64,000 bases of DNA from Lacrimispora xylanisolvens (GTDB taxonomy: Bacteria; Bacillota; Clostridia; Lachnospirales; Lachnospiraceae): positions 124,001-188,000 of the forward strand of contig NZ_PTJA01000001.1 in assembly GCF_002934545.1 (NCBI RefSeq). Direction: 5' to 3'. Shown one piece after another: positions 48,979-58,033 of the stretch. A model generated the notes under the pieces. The model was not told the DNA's origin and ran no database searches. It was given only the letters and a program-made list of their open reading frames with translations. Positions within the stretch are counted from its first letter, which is position 1, and every line of letters starts with the position of its first letter. A program made the position numbers and the translations under genes.

Positions 48979-50661
48979 ATGGAGAAAAGCCTGTTGGGGT
49001 TAATTGGAGGTTATACCAATCATTTGGCAAGAATTATTTCTGATACACTGGATACAGACATACTGATTATAGATACCAATATGAACATAGTGGGAAGCTC
49101 CTTTAAATACTTAAACCTTTATACCGATATCAGGATCGGCACCATTATATCCACCATATTAATTGAAAACAGAAATGTGATTGTGGAAGACAAATCACGT
49201 CTTGCCGGCTGCCGCAAATGCGATCAGTACCGGGAATGTAAAATGAGCAGTTTTGTAGGAGTACCCATAAGGGTTGATAATCAGGCAGTGGGTGCCCTTG
49301 CTCTTATTTTAACCAGGCACAGAGCCAAGTTTTTATTTGAAAGCCTGGATTCAACCGTTTCATTTCTGGAGAATTTTGCGGAGCTTATTTCCGGAAAGAT
49401 AGAAAATGAAACAAGAACCATCCGATTGGAAAACCGCTTAAAAGAAATTGAGGCCATTATAGACAAAATGTTTGAGGCGGTTATTTACACTGACTATTTC
49501 GGAAATATCATTCATGTTAACAAGCGTTTCTGCGATGTAATTCATCTGGATAAGGACATGCTGGGAAGCAACATGGAGGAACTGTTTCCGTTTCAATTGA
49601 TAGAGGACTATTTTAAAAACCACCAGGATATTAGCAATGAACGGCTGACTTTTGAGATGAAAGGCCATCTGTTTCATGGTGTGGTTTCCAGTAAAAAGAT
49701 TTATTTAAGCGATACGGAATTCGGGACTTTGTTTTATTTTAAACCACAGAGTGATTTTGTAAAACGGATTAACATATCGGAACAGGGCTCCCTGGTGACG
49801 TTTGACTGGCTTAAAAAGTACTTCACTGCCCAGGAACTTCAAATGGCTAGGGAAATGGCAAAAACAAACCATAATCTACTTATTCAGAGTTCGGATAATG
49901 AGTTAAACCTTCTTCTTGCCAAAGCGGTTTTTAACACTTCGGAACGAAATCTTCATGATCTGTATGTGGTTTATTCCGATAATCTTTACAGGGATTTATT
50001 TGAAATCTATATGATGGATGAGTACGGAGTCTTAAAAAATGCAGACGGTTGTACGGTGGTAATTGTCCAGCCGGAAAAAATGCCATTGTATATTCAGCAT
50101 TATATTGCTGATTTTATGAAGACTGGTAAATTTAAAACCCATGATAAATCGGTACGTTCCAATGTCAGGTTTTTATTCTGCGTCGACAGGGAACTGGAAT
50201 CTCTGGTGGAACAGCAGCTGTTTTCCTCTGAATTATACCGCCTTATTGCCCGTTATAAGATCAGCTTTGAAGGAATGGAGAAAGATATGGTAAAATTCCG
50301 GGGTTATGTAACGTCTGGTCTCAATTATTACAGGAGGCTTTATGATAATAAAGGCGTGGAGCTGTCTGCAGAACTGCTTACATATTTAAGAAATCATTTT
50401 ACTGAGATTGGAAAGCACAGTATGGAGATTATTCTTGAACGGATTGCAGCAGAGTTCTCTGGGAGAGTAACTGTTGAGGAATTAAGAGACAAGAATCTGA
50501 TTCCTGAAAATGATCCTGGTTACAGCGGGCTGGAGGAAATGTCCAAGGAACAGATAAAAATCATGCTGGAGCGTGGGTATTCAAAAACTGATATAGCGGA
50601 TATTCTGGGGATTTCCAGATCTACCCTGTATCGAAAAATCAGAGAGATTGAAGAAGTGTAA
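48979..50661 (+). CDS. GAF-PAS regulator with degenerate AAA+ domain and Fis-type HTH
   Basis: A 560-residue regulator built like a sigma-54 activator. Residues about 20-140 are a GAF-like domain with a CRKCDQYREC cysteine cluster (78-87), about 150-250 a PAS domain, about 270-480 align with the AAA+ domain, and 520-558 are a Fis helix-turn-helix (YSKTDIADILGISRSTLYRKI). In the AAA+ part Walker A (expected GESGTGKE) reads IQSSDNELN, Walker B is lost and GAFTGA is absent, so it cannot act as a normal ATP-driven activator. It probably binds DNA and senses a ligand to control the operon upstream. The ATG at 48979 has GTGAGGTG nearby; a GTG at 48973 is too close to it. Confidence 0.8.
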   Translation: MEKSLLGLIGGYTNHLARIISDTLDTDILIIDTNMNIVGSSFKYLNLYTDIRIGTIISTILIENRNVIVEDKSRLAGCRKCDQYRECKMSSFVGVPIRVDNQAVGALALILTRHRAKFLFESLDSTVSFLENFAELISGKIENETRTIRLENRLKEIEAIIDKMFEAVIYTDYFGNIIHVNKRFCDVIHLDKDMLGSNMEELFPFQLIEDYFKNHQDISNERLTFEMKGHLFHGVVSSKKIYLSDTEFGTLFYFKPQSDFVKRINISEQGSLVTFDWLKKYFTAQELQMAREMAKTNHNLLIQSSDNELNLLLAKAVFNTSERNLHDLYVVYSDNLYRDLFEIYMMDEYGVLKNADGCTVVIVQPEKMPLYIQHYIADFMKTGKFKTHDKSVRSNVRFLFCVDRELESLVEQQLFSSELYRLIARYKISFEGMEKDMVKFRGYVTSGLNYYRRLYDNKGVELSAELLTYLRNHFTEIGKHSMEIILERIAAEFSGRVTVEELRDKNLIPENDPGYSGLEEMSKEQIKIMLERGYSKTDIADILGISRSTLYRKIREIEEV

Positions 50662-50716
50662 CATGTATTTCGCCTAATGGGACTGGCGGACAGGGCAACC
50701 TGAAATAAGAGATAAG

Positions 50717-50761
50717 AAACAGGCTTTGACAGTTTTAATACATTGTCAAAGTCTGTTTTTT
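50717..50761 (+). terminator. Terminator after the regulator
   Basis: AAACAG and CTTTGACA on the left (50717-50731) pair with TGTCAAAG and CTGTTT on the right (50744-50758), with one mismatch, then TTTT. Confidence 0.85.
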
Positions 50762-50804
50762 CATCCAAAATTAACCAGTCATACGCAAAAATAAAGAAAA
50801 AACA

Positions 50805-51050
50805 ACTTGTATGCAATCTTGACGAGGGTAAAAATAGGAGGTTTTTAAAAAAGAGTTGTGCAAAAACACGTCGATATTGGAGAAAAACTATCGAACGCTG
50901 TATAAAATATGAAAATTATAGTTGATTTTCAAAAATAGATGTGTTATATTTTACAAAAAGGAAGACCACTGCAAAGTAGCAAATGCTAACTGATATGCAT
51001 TTGGCGGGATACTGATATGCAATATTAACGAATCGGAATACTTGTATGCA
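50805..51050 (+). promoter_or_regulatory. GntR promoter region with four ACTKRTATGCA sites
   Basis: A promoter TTGATT (50922-50927), 17 bases, TATATT (50945-50950) is followed by ACTGATATGCA at 50989 and again at 51011 (22-base period), and ACTTGTATGCA at 51040; one more ACTTGTATGCA is upstream at 50805. These are likely operators of the GntR protein encoded next. The rest of 50762-51082 is non-coding. Confidence 0.6.
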
Positions 51051-51082
51051 TTTCATATCCGTTGATAGTAAGGAGAATAAAA

Positions 51083-51796
51083 ATGCCAGAATTGGAACCA
51101 GAAAAAGGTAACCAGAGAAATGATATCTATAATCAACTGAGAATGCAGATACTGAATCTGACGATCAAACCGGGAGAACGACTCAGTGAAAATACACTAT
51201 CAAGTCAGATGAATGCCAGCCGGACCATGGTTAGAGATGCACTTTCAAAGCTGGTTGAAGAAGGATACATTGTAGTCTATCCGCAGCGTGGTACGGAAGT
51301 AACTTTACTTGATTTAGAGCGGATCAGACAGGTTGTTTTTTCACATACTGTATTGGAACAGGCCATGATTGAGGAGATTTGCCGCAAAGGATTAACTGAT
51401 AATCAATTTGAACAGCTGGAAGAGGTTTTAAATCGACAGAAATTGGAGATAAATAAAGAAAATCCCCTGGAATTTCTGGTGATAGAGCAGCAGGTACATT
51501 ATCTTCTATCCGCTTTCTGCGGTCGGGAATATACCTGGGAGGTATTTAGAACCATTGACTCAGATCTGCTGCGTTTAAACTATCTTCAATTTACTACATT
51601 CAACTACCGCATTGATATGTCTTCTCTGACCAGTTGGGAACATGTTCAGGTAGAAGGACGGCTTCTCCTTGATAATTTAAGGAGAAAGGATGCGGAAGCA
51701 GCCAGCCTGATCTGTGCCAACCATTTTAACACGATTTTATGGAATGCAGGCACACTTCGGGATATTTATCCACAGTTCTTTTCCGGACAGGCATAG
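51083..51796 (+). CDS. GntR family regulator, FCD (FadR C-terminal) type
   Basis: A 237-residue regulator: N-terminal winged helix (GERLSENTLSSQMNASRTMVRDAL) and an all-helical FCD ligand domain with the metal-binding pattern of His and Asp residues. Such proteins sense small carboxylates. I use the ATG at 51083 after AAGGAG. It has its own promoter and operators and lies upstream of the transporter and HyuA genes, which it most likely controls. Confidence 0.9.
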   Translation: MPELEPEKGNQRNDIYNQLRMQILNLTIKPGERLSENTLSSQMNASRTMVRDALSKLVEEGYIVVYPQRGTEVTLLDLERIRQVVFSHTVLEQAMIEEICRKGLTDNQFEQLEEVLNRQKLEINKENPLEFLVIEQQVHYLLSAFCGREYTWEVFRTIDSDLLRLNYLQFTTFNYRIDMSSLTSWEHVQVEGRLLLDNLRRKDAEAASLICANHFNTILWNAGTLRDIYPQFFSGQA

Positions 51797-51938
51797 GAAG
51801 CAGGCCCGGTTAGAAATAGAAATACCATATGAGAGGAAAGGAGCGGGGAATCCAGGTTTTGAGAATAGGCTGCTCATTGGCAGACCGGTTAACTATTATC
51901 AGCAGTATGGGGAATAAAAAGTTATAGGAGGTATTATT

Positions 51939-53330
51939 GTGGAGTACATTATTGGTATTATATTATTAATTTCATTCTTTGGTTTGGCGTATTACTGTAT
52001 CAAAGGCCATAACCTGATGATCGGCTTCTTGCTGATTACTCTTCTTTGGACCATTCTTCCACTTGGAGGAACACTGTTTGTAAGCGAGTCTTTTCTTGCT
52101 TCCAATCCAATTCTGCAGTTTGGAAAAGACAATACTCTGATTGCTGCCTTAAATAAGATTTATCAGTCAGCACCAGAAGGCTGGGGAACAACTCTGGTAA
52201 ACGTATGCTGGGGTGCATGGTTTGGCCGTGTACTTATGGATACCGGAATTGCATCAACCCTGATCCGTAAGACAGTTGAATTAGGCGGAGATAAGCCATT
52301 TGTAACAGTAGCACTTTTAAATGTAGTAACTGCTCTTATTTTTACTGCCATGACAGGTGCAGGCCCGGTAATTGCAATCGGTGTTATCGTACTTCCGATT
52401 CTTATGTCTCTCGGAATTCCAAAATCTGTGGCTCTGTTTACATTCATGGGATCCGTTGCAGCAGGTATTTATATCAATCCGGTTAACTTCACACAGTATC
52501 GTGCGTTTTTCTTAAAACCAGACGAGATGCCTGATTTTACACTGGGCTGGTATGCTGCTCACTGGGGCTATGCTGCTCTGATTATCATGCTGGTTATTAC
52601 GACTGTTCTGGCTGCTTTCTATTTAAAGCGTGCAAAAACAGTTCATGCATGGGCTGCTCAGACAAGAGGCGCTGCTTCCGAGCAGAAAAATGCACCATTT
52701 TATACCTTAATCCTTCCGGTAGTACCGGTTGTATTAAAAATCTGGCTGGACTTCTCCGTAATCGGAGGTTTCGTAATTGCTGGTTTCCTCGCACTGTTCC
52801 TTTGCGGAAGAATGAAAGGAAGCTTCAAAGAGAATTGTCAGCTTGTAAACAAGCTTTATTATGACGGTGTGGTTGATACCGCTCCGCTGGTAGGATTCCT
52901 TCTTACCCTTCCTATGTTTAACTCAGTTGCAGCACTTGCTTCTCCTTACTTCAAGGTGATTCTTGGAAATGTAATGCCAAGAAGCGAGATTGTTGTTTGT
53001 ATTGTATTCGCATTACTTCTTTGCATGGGTCTGTTCCGTGGACCAATGACCTTAGTAGGCTGCGGCGCAGCAACACTTGGTGTGCTTTCCAATGTTGCAT
53101 CTTTCTCAGTTCCATTCCTCTATGCGGTATTTGCAATTCCGACTATTACCGTAAATATCGGAAGCTGTATTACTCAGTCATGGGTTGCATGGGGACTTGC
53201 TTATTCGAAGGTTGAATCACGAGACTTCTTAAAGCTTTCCATTCCCAATGCATATTTTGCCGGAGTGCTGCAGTATGTAGCTACATTCATTATGTTAGGT
53301 GGACTTGGCGCTGCATGGTTCCTGTCTTAA
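51939..53330 (+). CDS. Ion-coupled carboxylate-type transporter, about 11-12 helices
   Basis: A 463-residue membrane protein resembling citrate/gluconate-type members of the ion transporter superfamily, with two half repeats containing TAMTGAGPVIAIGVI and RGPMTLVGCGAATLG, the expected re-entrant regions. It would import a carboxylate with Na+ or H+. It starts at GTG 51939 after AGGAGG. Followed by the HyuA-like gene, so its substrate is presumably the starting compound of the 51-62 kb cluster. Confidence 0.8.
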   Translation: MEYIIGIILLISFFGLAYYCIKGHNLMIGFLLITLLWTILPLGGTLFVSESFLASNPILQFGKDNTLIAALNKIYQSAPEGWGTTLVNVCWGAWFGRVLMDTGIASTLIRKTVELGGDKPFVTVALLNVVTALIFTAMTGAGPVIAIGVIVLPILMSLGIPKSVALFTFMGSVAAGIYINPVNFTQYRAFFLKPDEMPDFTLGWYAAHWGYAALIIMLVITTVLAAFYLKRAKTVHAWAAQTRGAASEQKNAPFYTLILPVVPVVLKIWLDFSVIGGFVIAGFLALFLCGRMKGSFKENCQLVNKLYYDGVVDTAPLVGFLLTLPMFNSVAALASPYFKVILGNVMPRSEIVVCIVFALLLCMGLFRGPMTLVGCGAATLGVLSNVASFSVPFLYAVFAIPTITVNIGSCITQSWVAWGLAYSKVESRDFLKLSIPNAYFAGVLQYVATFIMLGGLGAAWFLS

Positions 53331-53382
53331 TAACAGTCTCGGACAAGGAGACGAACTCTCAAAACCCCAAAAGATAACCCCT

Positions 53383-53415
53383 GTCCGGGCGCGCCCCCTG
53401 CGCACCCGGACGCTT
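53383..53415 (+). terminator. GC-rich hairpin after the transporter gene
   Basis: GTCCGGG (53383-53389) pairs with CCCGGAC (53405-53411) with GCGC/GCGC inside, followed by GCTTTTC. It may terminate part of the transcripts; the T-run is short. Confidence 0.5.
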
Positions 53416-53444
53416 TTCAACAATTTGTAATTGAGGAGCAGTAC

Positions 53445-53513
53445 ATGAAAATCTTGTTAGTAAAATTTGACTTATCTATCTGGAAAGGAATGGAATACAA
53501 TGGCAGAGCGTGA
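53445..53513 (+). CDS. Possible 22-aa leader peptide overlapping the HyuA start
   Basis: ATG 53445 has GAGGAG 5-10 bases upstream, a better site than the one before the HyuA gene. The 23-codon frame (MKILLVKFDLSIWKGMEYN...) ends at TGA 53511-53513, 11-13 bases inside the HyuA gene in another frame. It could couple translation of that gene. Confidence 0.4.
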   Translation: MKILLVKFDLSIWKGMEYNGRA

Positions 53514-55638
53514 ACACAGAGCAGTCCGAATGGGCATCGACGTAGGCGGAACTTATACCAAATGCGTAGCCATGGACAATGAAACCCATGAAATTATTGG
53601 GAAAAATGAAGTGAAGACCACACATGATGATAAAGATGGCGTTGCTGCCGGTGTTGTACAGAGTTTTAGAAACTGTATGCGGGAAAGTAATATTTCACCG
53701 GAAGATGTAGTTTTCGTAGCCCATTCAACCACTCAGGCGACCAATGCTTTTATTGAAGGCGACGTTGCTACGGTGGGTGTGGTAGGCGTTGCCGGAGGCG
53801 GTCTGGAAGGATTTCTGGCAAAACGTCAGCTGGCGCTGAAAGATATTGTGCTGGATGAAAAAGTAGGACGTATGATCAAGGTTTATAATACGTTTATTAA
53901 GAAGAAAATGCTGACTGAGGATGTCATTAATCAGAACATCAGCGAACTCCTGGACCAGGGAGCCAAGGTAGTAGTGGCTTCTATGGCGTTTGGTGTAGAC
54001 AGCATGGATGAGGAGCTTCGCATCCACGACTGTGCAAAGAAGAAAAATGTGCCGGTAACAATGGCTTCTGATATTACAAAACTGTATGGACTGACCCGCC
54101 GTACCCGTACGGCTGCAATTAATGCATCCATACTTCCAAAGATGATGTCTACTGCAAATGCCACAGAAAGTTCGGTTCGTGCGGCAGGAATCACAGTTCC
54201 GTTAATGATCATGAGAGGTGATGGCGGCGTTATGGAAATCAATGAGATGCGGAAGCGTCCCATTCTCACGGCTCTTTCCGGCCCGGCTGCTTCTGTTATG
54301 GGATCTTTGATGTATCTTCGTGCTTCCAATGCCATCTACTTCGAGGTAGGAGGAACCACTACCAACATCGGTGTGATTAAGAATGGCCGTCCAGGTGTGG
54401 ATTATGCGAAAATCGGTGGTCATGATACGTACATTAACTCCCTGGACGTAAGAATTTTAGGCTGTGCAGGCGGATCCATGGTTCGTATCAGTGACAAGGC
54501 TGTTGTAGACGTCGGCCCTCGTTCTGCTCATATTGCAGGCTGCGAATATGCATGCTTTTTACCGGAAGAAGAAATTGAGGATCCCCAGATCGAACTGGTA
54601 AGTCCAAAGCCGGGAGATCCAGCTGATTATGTAACTCTTCGTTTAAAGAACGGAAAGAAAATCTGTTTTACAAACACAGATGCAGCCAATGTTCTTGGAC
54701 TGATCGACGAGAAGTATTTTGCACACGGCAATGCGGCATCTGCACGCAAGGCGATGAAGCCGGTGGCAGACAAACTTGGAATTACAGTGGAAGAGCTTGC
54801 GACTCAGATTCTTGATAAGGATTACGAAAAGGTAAGTGCCTGTATCAATGCTCTGGCAGATAAATATAAGCTGGATCATGACAGCATGAGACTGGTTGGC
54901 TGTGGAGGCGGAGCTGCTTCCTTAGTACCTTACTGTGCAGAGAAGATGGGACTTCAGTACAGCATTCCGGAGAATGCAGAAGTAATTTCCTCCATTGGTG
55001 TAGCTTTATCCATGGTTCGTGATGTGGTAGAACGTGTTATTCCAAATCCAAGCCAGGAAGACATCAGGGATTTAAAGAAAGAAGCGGCAGATCTTGCAGT
55101 TAGTTCCGGTGCTTCTCCAGATACAGTGGAAATTCATATTGAAATTGACAATCAGACCGGTAAGGTAACCGCCATTGCTACCGGTTCCACAGAAGTTAAG
55201 ACAACCGATCTGTTAAAAGAATGCGATGAACCAGAAGCACGCAAACTGGCAGAAGAAGATTTTGGTCCCAAAGTTACCGATATCAGACTGGCAGATAAGA
55301 CCGATAAATTCTTTGTATACCAGGGCAGCAGAGAAGGAAAATCACCCCTTAGAATCGTGGATAAGAAGGGATTCATCAAGGTTCAGTGTTCTGATGGTGT
55401 GGTGGAGAAATGCCATATTAAGAACTATGAGGAAACCGTTGAAAAGATCTGGAATGAGAATGCAGTCTTTAAAACAGATACCGTACTGCGCCCGGACTTT
55501 TATGTCTGCGTAGGACCAAGAGTCAGTGATTACAGCGCTGTAGATTTAGAGCAGGTTATGCTGTTAATGAGTCTGGATCTGGGTGATCGGGAGCCGGAAG
55601 AGGAAGTCCTGATTATCGCATCCGTTAGAGAAAGTTAA
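53500..55638 (+). CDS. Hydantoinase/oxoprolinase A family protein (HyuA-like), without HyuB
   Basis: A 712-residue ASKHA-fold protein: GIDVGGTYTK at 12-21 (phosphate 1), YFEVGGTTTNIG near 280 (phosphate 2) and GCGGGAASL near 470. HyuA subunits use ATP to activate the carbonyl of cyclic amides or ketones and usually need a HyuB partner; none is in the window. An HExxH protein follows 5 bases downstream instead. I start at the ATG at 53500; AAAGGA is 11 bases upstream, and a leader peptide overlaps the start. Substrate unknown. Confidence 0.82.
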   Translation: MAEREHRAVRMGIDVGGTYTKCVAMDNETHEIIGKNEVKTTHDDKDGVAAGVVQSFRNCMRESNISPEDVVFVAHSTTQATNAFIEGDVATVGVVGVAGGGLEGFLAKRQLALKDIVLDEKVGRMIKVYNTFIKKKMLTEDVINQNISELLDQGAKVVVASMAFGVDSMDEELRIHDCAKKKNVPVTMASDITKLYGLTRRTRTAAINASILPKMMSTANATESSVRAAGITVPLMIMRGDGGVMEINEMRKRPILTALSGPAASVMGSLMYLRASNAIYFEVGGTTTNIGVIKNGRPGVDYAKIGGHDTYINSLDVRILGCAGGSMVRISDKAVVDVGPRSAHIAGCEYACFLPEEEIEDPQIELVSPKPGDPADYVTLRLKNGKKICFTNTDAANVLGLIDEKYFAHGNAASARKAMKPVADKLGITVEELATQILDKDYEKVSACINALADKYKLDHDSMRLVGCGGGAASLVPYCAEKMGLQYSIPENAEVISSIGVALSMVRDVVERVIPNPSQEDIRDLKKEAADLAVSSGASPDTVEIHIEIDNQTGKVTAIATGSTEVKTTDLLKECDEPEARKLAEEDFGPKVTDIRLADKTDKFFVYQGSREGKSPLRIVDKKGFIKVQCSDGVVEKCHIKNYEETVEKIWNENAVFKTDTVLRPDFYVCVGPRVSDYSAVDLEQVMLLMSLDLGDREPEEEVLIIASVRES

Positions 55639-55643
55639 AAATT

Positions 55644-56456
55644 ATGACAAAAGAAGAATTCAGGGAAGCCTTAAAACCCATTGGGGCGGGGCTTTTAGGC
55701 AGACCAAGCCAGCAAAGATATGAACGTCCCCATTTCCCAATCCGCCCCATCGGGGACATGCTTTCTGATCTGGCTGTAATAGAACCATGGGAATGGTATG
55801 GCTATGCATTTTCCAGAGAGCCTCTGAACGGAAAATTTAATGATGACCAGCGCAGGGAATGGATGGAAAAGAGCCTCGCATGCGGAAAAGAATATGCCGG
55901 TATTGTATGCAGAGAATATGGAACCCAGGATCCAAAGGAACTGGCAAAAGCCATGGGTATGAACGTTTCTTATCCGGAATTTCCGGAAAAGACGGACCGT
56001 GTTCTGTTTGCAGAATTCCGGGTGCCTGACAAGATCTGTATTTATATGGATGCAGTCAACAAAGCTGCCAGACTGTTTTCAAAACCGGAAGTAACTCAGG
56101 TTTTGACAGAAGGGCTTGATGTAAGCAGACTTTTATTGGCTCACGAACTCTTTCATTTTGTAGAAGAACGATATAAGCATGAAATTTTCACAAAAACGGA
56201 GAAAATAAGACTTTGGTCTCTGGGATTCATTCATAACGATTCCAATGTAATTGCTTTTAGTGAGATTGCAGCAATGGGATTTGCCCAGGAAATTATGAAA
56301 ATCAGTTATTCTCCGTATCTGATGGATGTGTTTCTGGTTTATGGCTATTCTCCGGAAGAGGCAAGCGGATTGTATGAAGAGATGATGCAGGCTGCAAAGA
56401 GAGTACCCAGACCCGCCCCACAGGAACCTTCATTGGGTGAAGAAACGACAGTATAA
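55644..56456 (+). CDS. Unknown protein with HExxH zinc-hydrolase motif
   Basis: A 270-residue cytoplasmic protein. HELFH at 167-171 in LLLAHELFHFVEE is a standard zinc-binding HExxH, and Glu207 in IAFSEIAAMGF could be the third ligand as in gluzincins. There is no signal peptide or membrane helix, and the N-terminal 150 residues match nothing I recognise. It starts 5 bases after the HyuA stop with almost no ribosome site of its own, so it is translationally coupled, which suggests it works with HyuA. It may be a peptidase or an amide/lactam hydrolase; this is inference. Confidence 0.65.
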   Translation: MTKEEFREALKPIGAGLLGRPSQQRYERPHFPIRPIGDMLSDLAVIEPWEWYGYAFSREPLNGKFNDDQRREWMEKSLACGKEYAGIVCREYGTQDPKELAKAMGMNVSYPEFPEKTDRVLFAEFRVPDKICIYMDAVNKAARLFSKPEVTQVLTEGLDVSRLLLAHELFHFVEERYKHEIFTKTEKIRLWSLGFIHNDSNVIAFSEIAAMGFAQEIMKISYSPYLMDVFLVYGYSPEEASGLYEEMMQAAKRVPRPAPQEPSLGEETTV

Positions 56457-56482
56457 AAAAAGGCAGGAGAAAAGGAGAAGAT

Positions 56483-57532
56483 ATGAGTATAAAAGTTCCT
56501 TATGAAAAAGTAAAAGAAACCGTAGAGAAAGCACTTTTGCAGGCAGGACTTTCCAAAGAAAAGGCGGAAATCTGTGCAAAAATTCATGCCCAGTCCAGTG
56601 CAGACGGTGTGGAAAGCCACGGCTTAAACCGTGTTCCCCGTTTTGTGGAGTATGTATTAGGCGGTCTGGTAGATCCGGAAGGTGAGCCGGAATTAATCGG
56701 TGGCAAGGGTGCTGTAGAAAATTATGACGGACATCTGGGAATCGGCATTACCAATGCTCTTTTCTGTGCAGACCGTGCCATGGAGCTTGCCAAAGTTCAC
56801 GGAATCGGCTGTGTTGCATTAAAAAATACCACTCACTGGATGCGTGGCGGCACATATGCATGGAGAATGGCAGAAGCAGGATTTATGGGAATGAGCTGGA
56901 TTAATACGGAAAGCTGTATGCCGCTTTGGGGAAGCGATGAACCGGGCGTAGGAAACAATCCTTTCTGTATTGCAGTTCCAAGAGAAGACGGCCCCATCGT
57001 ACTTGATATGGCAATGAGCCAGTATGCTTACGGAAAGCTTGGAGTTTACCGTCTGGCAGGCAAAAAGCTTCCTTTCCCAGGCGGCTTTGATAAAGAAGGC
57101 AATTTAACCGATGATCCGGGAGCAATTGAGGAGAGCAAACGAATTCTTCCTACCGGTTACTGGAAGGGAAGCTCCATGGCCATCGCTCTGGATCTGGCGG
57201 CTGCTCTTATGGCTAACGGAAAAAGCGGTCTGAATCTGGATGAAGAAGGAAGAGGAAGCTGTACCGGCTGCTGTCAGATCTTCATTGCCTACGATCCATA
57301 TCTGTTCGGCACCAGGGAAGAAATTCAGGAAATGTTAAACAAGAGAGTAGCAGCTGCAGATGCCAGCCATCCGGAAAAAGAGGGCGGCAAAGTTACCTGT
57401 CCAGGCGAGCGTACCATAGAGACGAGAAAGCAAAGTATGGAAAACGGAGTCAATGTGGATGAACTGATCTGGGATCAGATCGTTGCCATCTCTGAGGGAA
57501 ACTTAGAAACAAAAGATATTGCAAGCAAATAA
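56483..57532 (+). CDS. Ldh2/YiaK-family oxidoreductase (2,3-diketo-L-gulonate reductase-like)
   Basis: A 349-residue NAD(P)H-dependent reductase of 2-oxo acids. The catalytic His46 in ESHGLNR and the family stretches THWMRGGTYAW and NTESCMPLWG are very like YiaK, which reduces 2,3-diketo-L-gulonate. A YiaL-like gene follows, as in the E. coli yia operon. AAAGGAGAAG precedes the ATG. The actual 2-oxo acid in this cluster is unknown. Confidence 0.88.
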   Translation: MSIKVPYEKVKETVEKALLQAGLSKEKAEICAKIHAQSSADGVESHGLNRVPRFVEYVLGGLVDPEGEPELIGGKGAVENYDGHLGIGITNALFCADRAMELAKVHGIGCVALKNTTHWMRGGTYAWRMAEAGFMGMSWINTESCMPLWGSDEPGVGNNPFCIAVPREDGPIVLDMAMSQYAYGKLGVYRLAGKKLPFPGGFDKEGNLTDDPGAIEESKRILPTGYWKGSSMAIALDLAAALMANGKSGLNLDEEGRGSCTGCCQIFIAYDPYLFGTREEIQEMLNKRVAAADASHPEKEGGKVTCPGERTIETRKQSMENGVNVDELIWDQIVAISEGNLETKDIASK

Positions 57533-57567
57533 AACACAGCCCTGTTAAGCGGAAAGAGGAGAAGATT

Positions 57568-58020
57568 ATGCTGTTTTCTAATATCACAGTTGCAGAGAAA
57601 TATAATTATCTGGAAGAAAAATTTACAAAGGCCTATGAATGGCTGAGATCAACGGATATCGCATCCCTTCAGCCGGGAAGCTATCCCATTGCTGGTGACC
57701 AGGTTGTAGCAAATGTTCAGGAGTACACCACAATTTCTCCAGATGAGGCTTCATTTGAAACTCATGAAAAGTTCTTCGATATCCAGTACGTAGTTTCCGG
57801 CAGGGAGCAGTTTGGTGTGTGCAAACGGGAAGGACTCACTGTTAAGGAACGCCGGGAGGAGAACGACTTAATCTTTTATGAAGAACCGGGACTGAGCGGC
57901 AGTGTACTTCTGGAAGAGGGAGACTTGATCATCGTTGCACCTGAGGATGCTCATAAGCCCCGCTGCGTGGCAGGAGTTCCCTGCCAGGTCAAAAAAGTAG
58001 TAGTAAAGGTGGCTCTGTAG
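57568..58020 (+). CDS. YhcH/YjgK/YiaL family protein
   Basis: A 150-residue cupin-like protein (DUF386) with HEKFFDIQYVVSG and the PEDAHKP metal-binding end, as in YiaL and the sialic-acid gene YhcH. These are thought to be epimerases or mutarotases of sugar acids. It follows the YiaK-like gene by 35 bases with AGAGGAG before its ATG, and ends the plus-strand unit before the convergent GntR gene. A second family member is at 63399-63914. Confidence 0.87.
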   Translation: MLFSNITVAEKYNYLEEKFTKAYEWLRSTDIASLQPGSYPIAGDQVVANVQEYTTISPDEASFETHEKFFDIQYVVSGREQFGVCKREGLTVKERREENDLIFYEEPGLSGSVLLEEGDLIIVAPEDAHKPRCVAGVPCQVKKVVVKVAL

Positions 58021-58033
58021 CAGCTTGCCTATA

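Noticed and set aside
50743-50925. 60-codon plus-strand frame after the pseudo-AAA+ regulator
   Set aside because: It begins inside a terminator, has no ribosome site and overlaps the GntR promoter.
53387-53400. GC-rich GGCGCGCC stretch as a possible foreign insertion scar
   Set aside because: It is the core of a hairpin after the transporter gene; the flanking genes have normal composition and no target duplication is seen.
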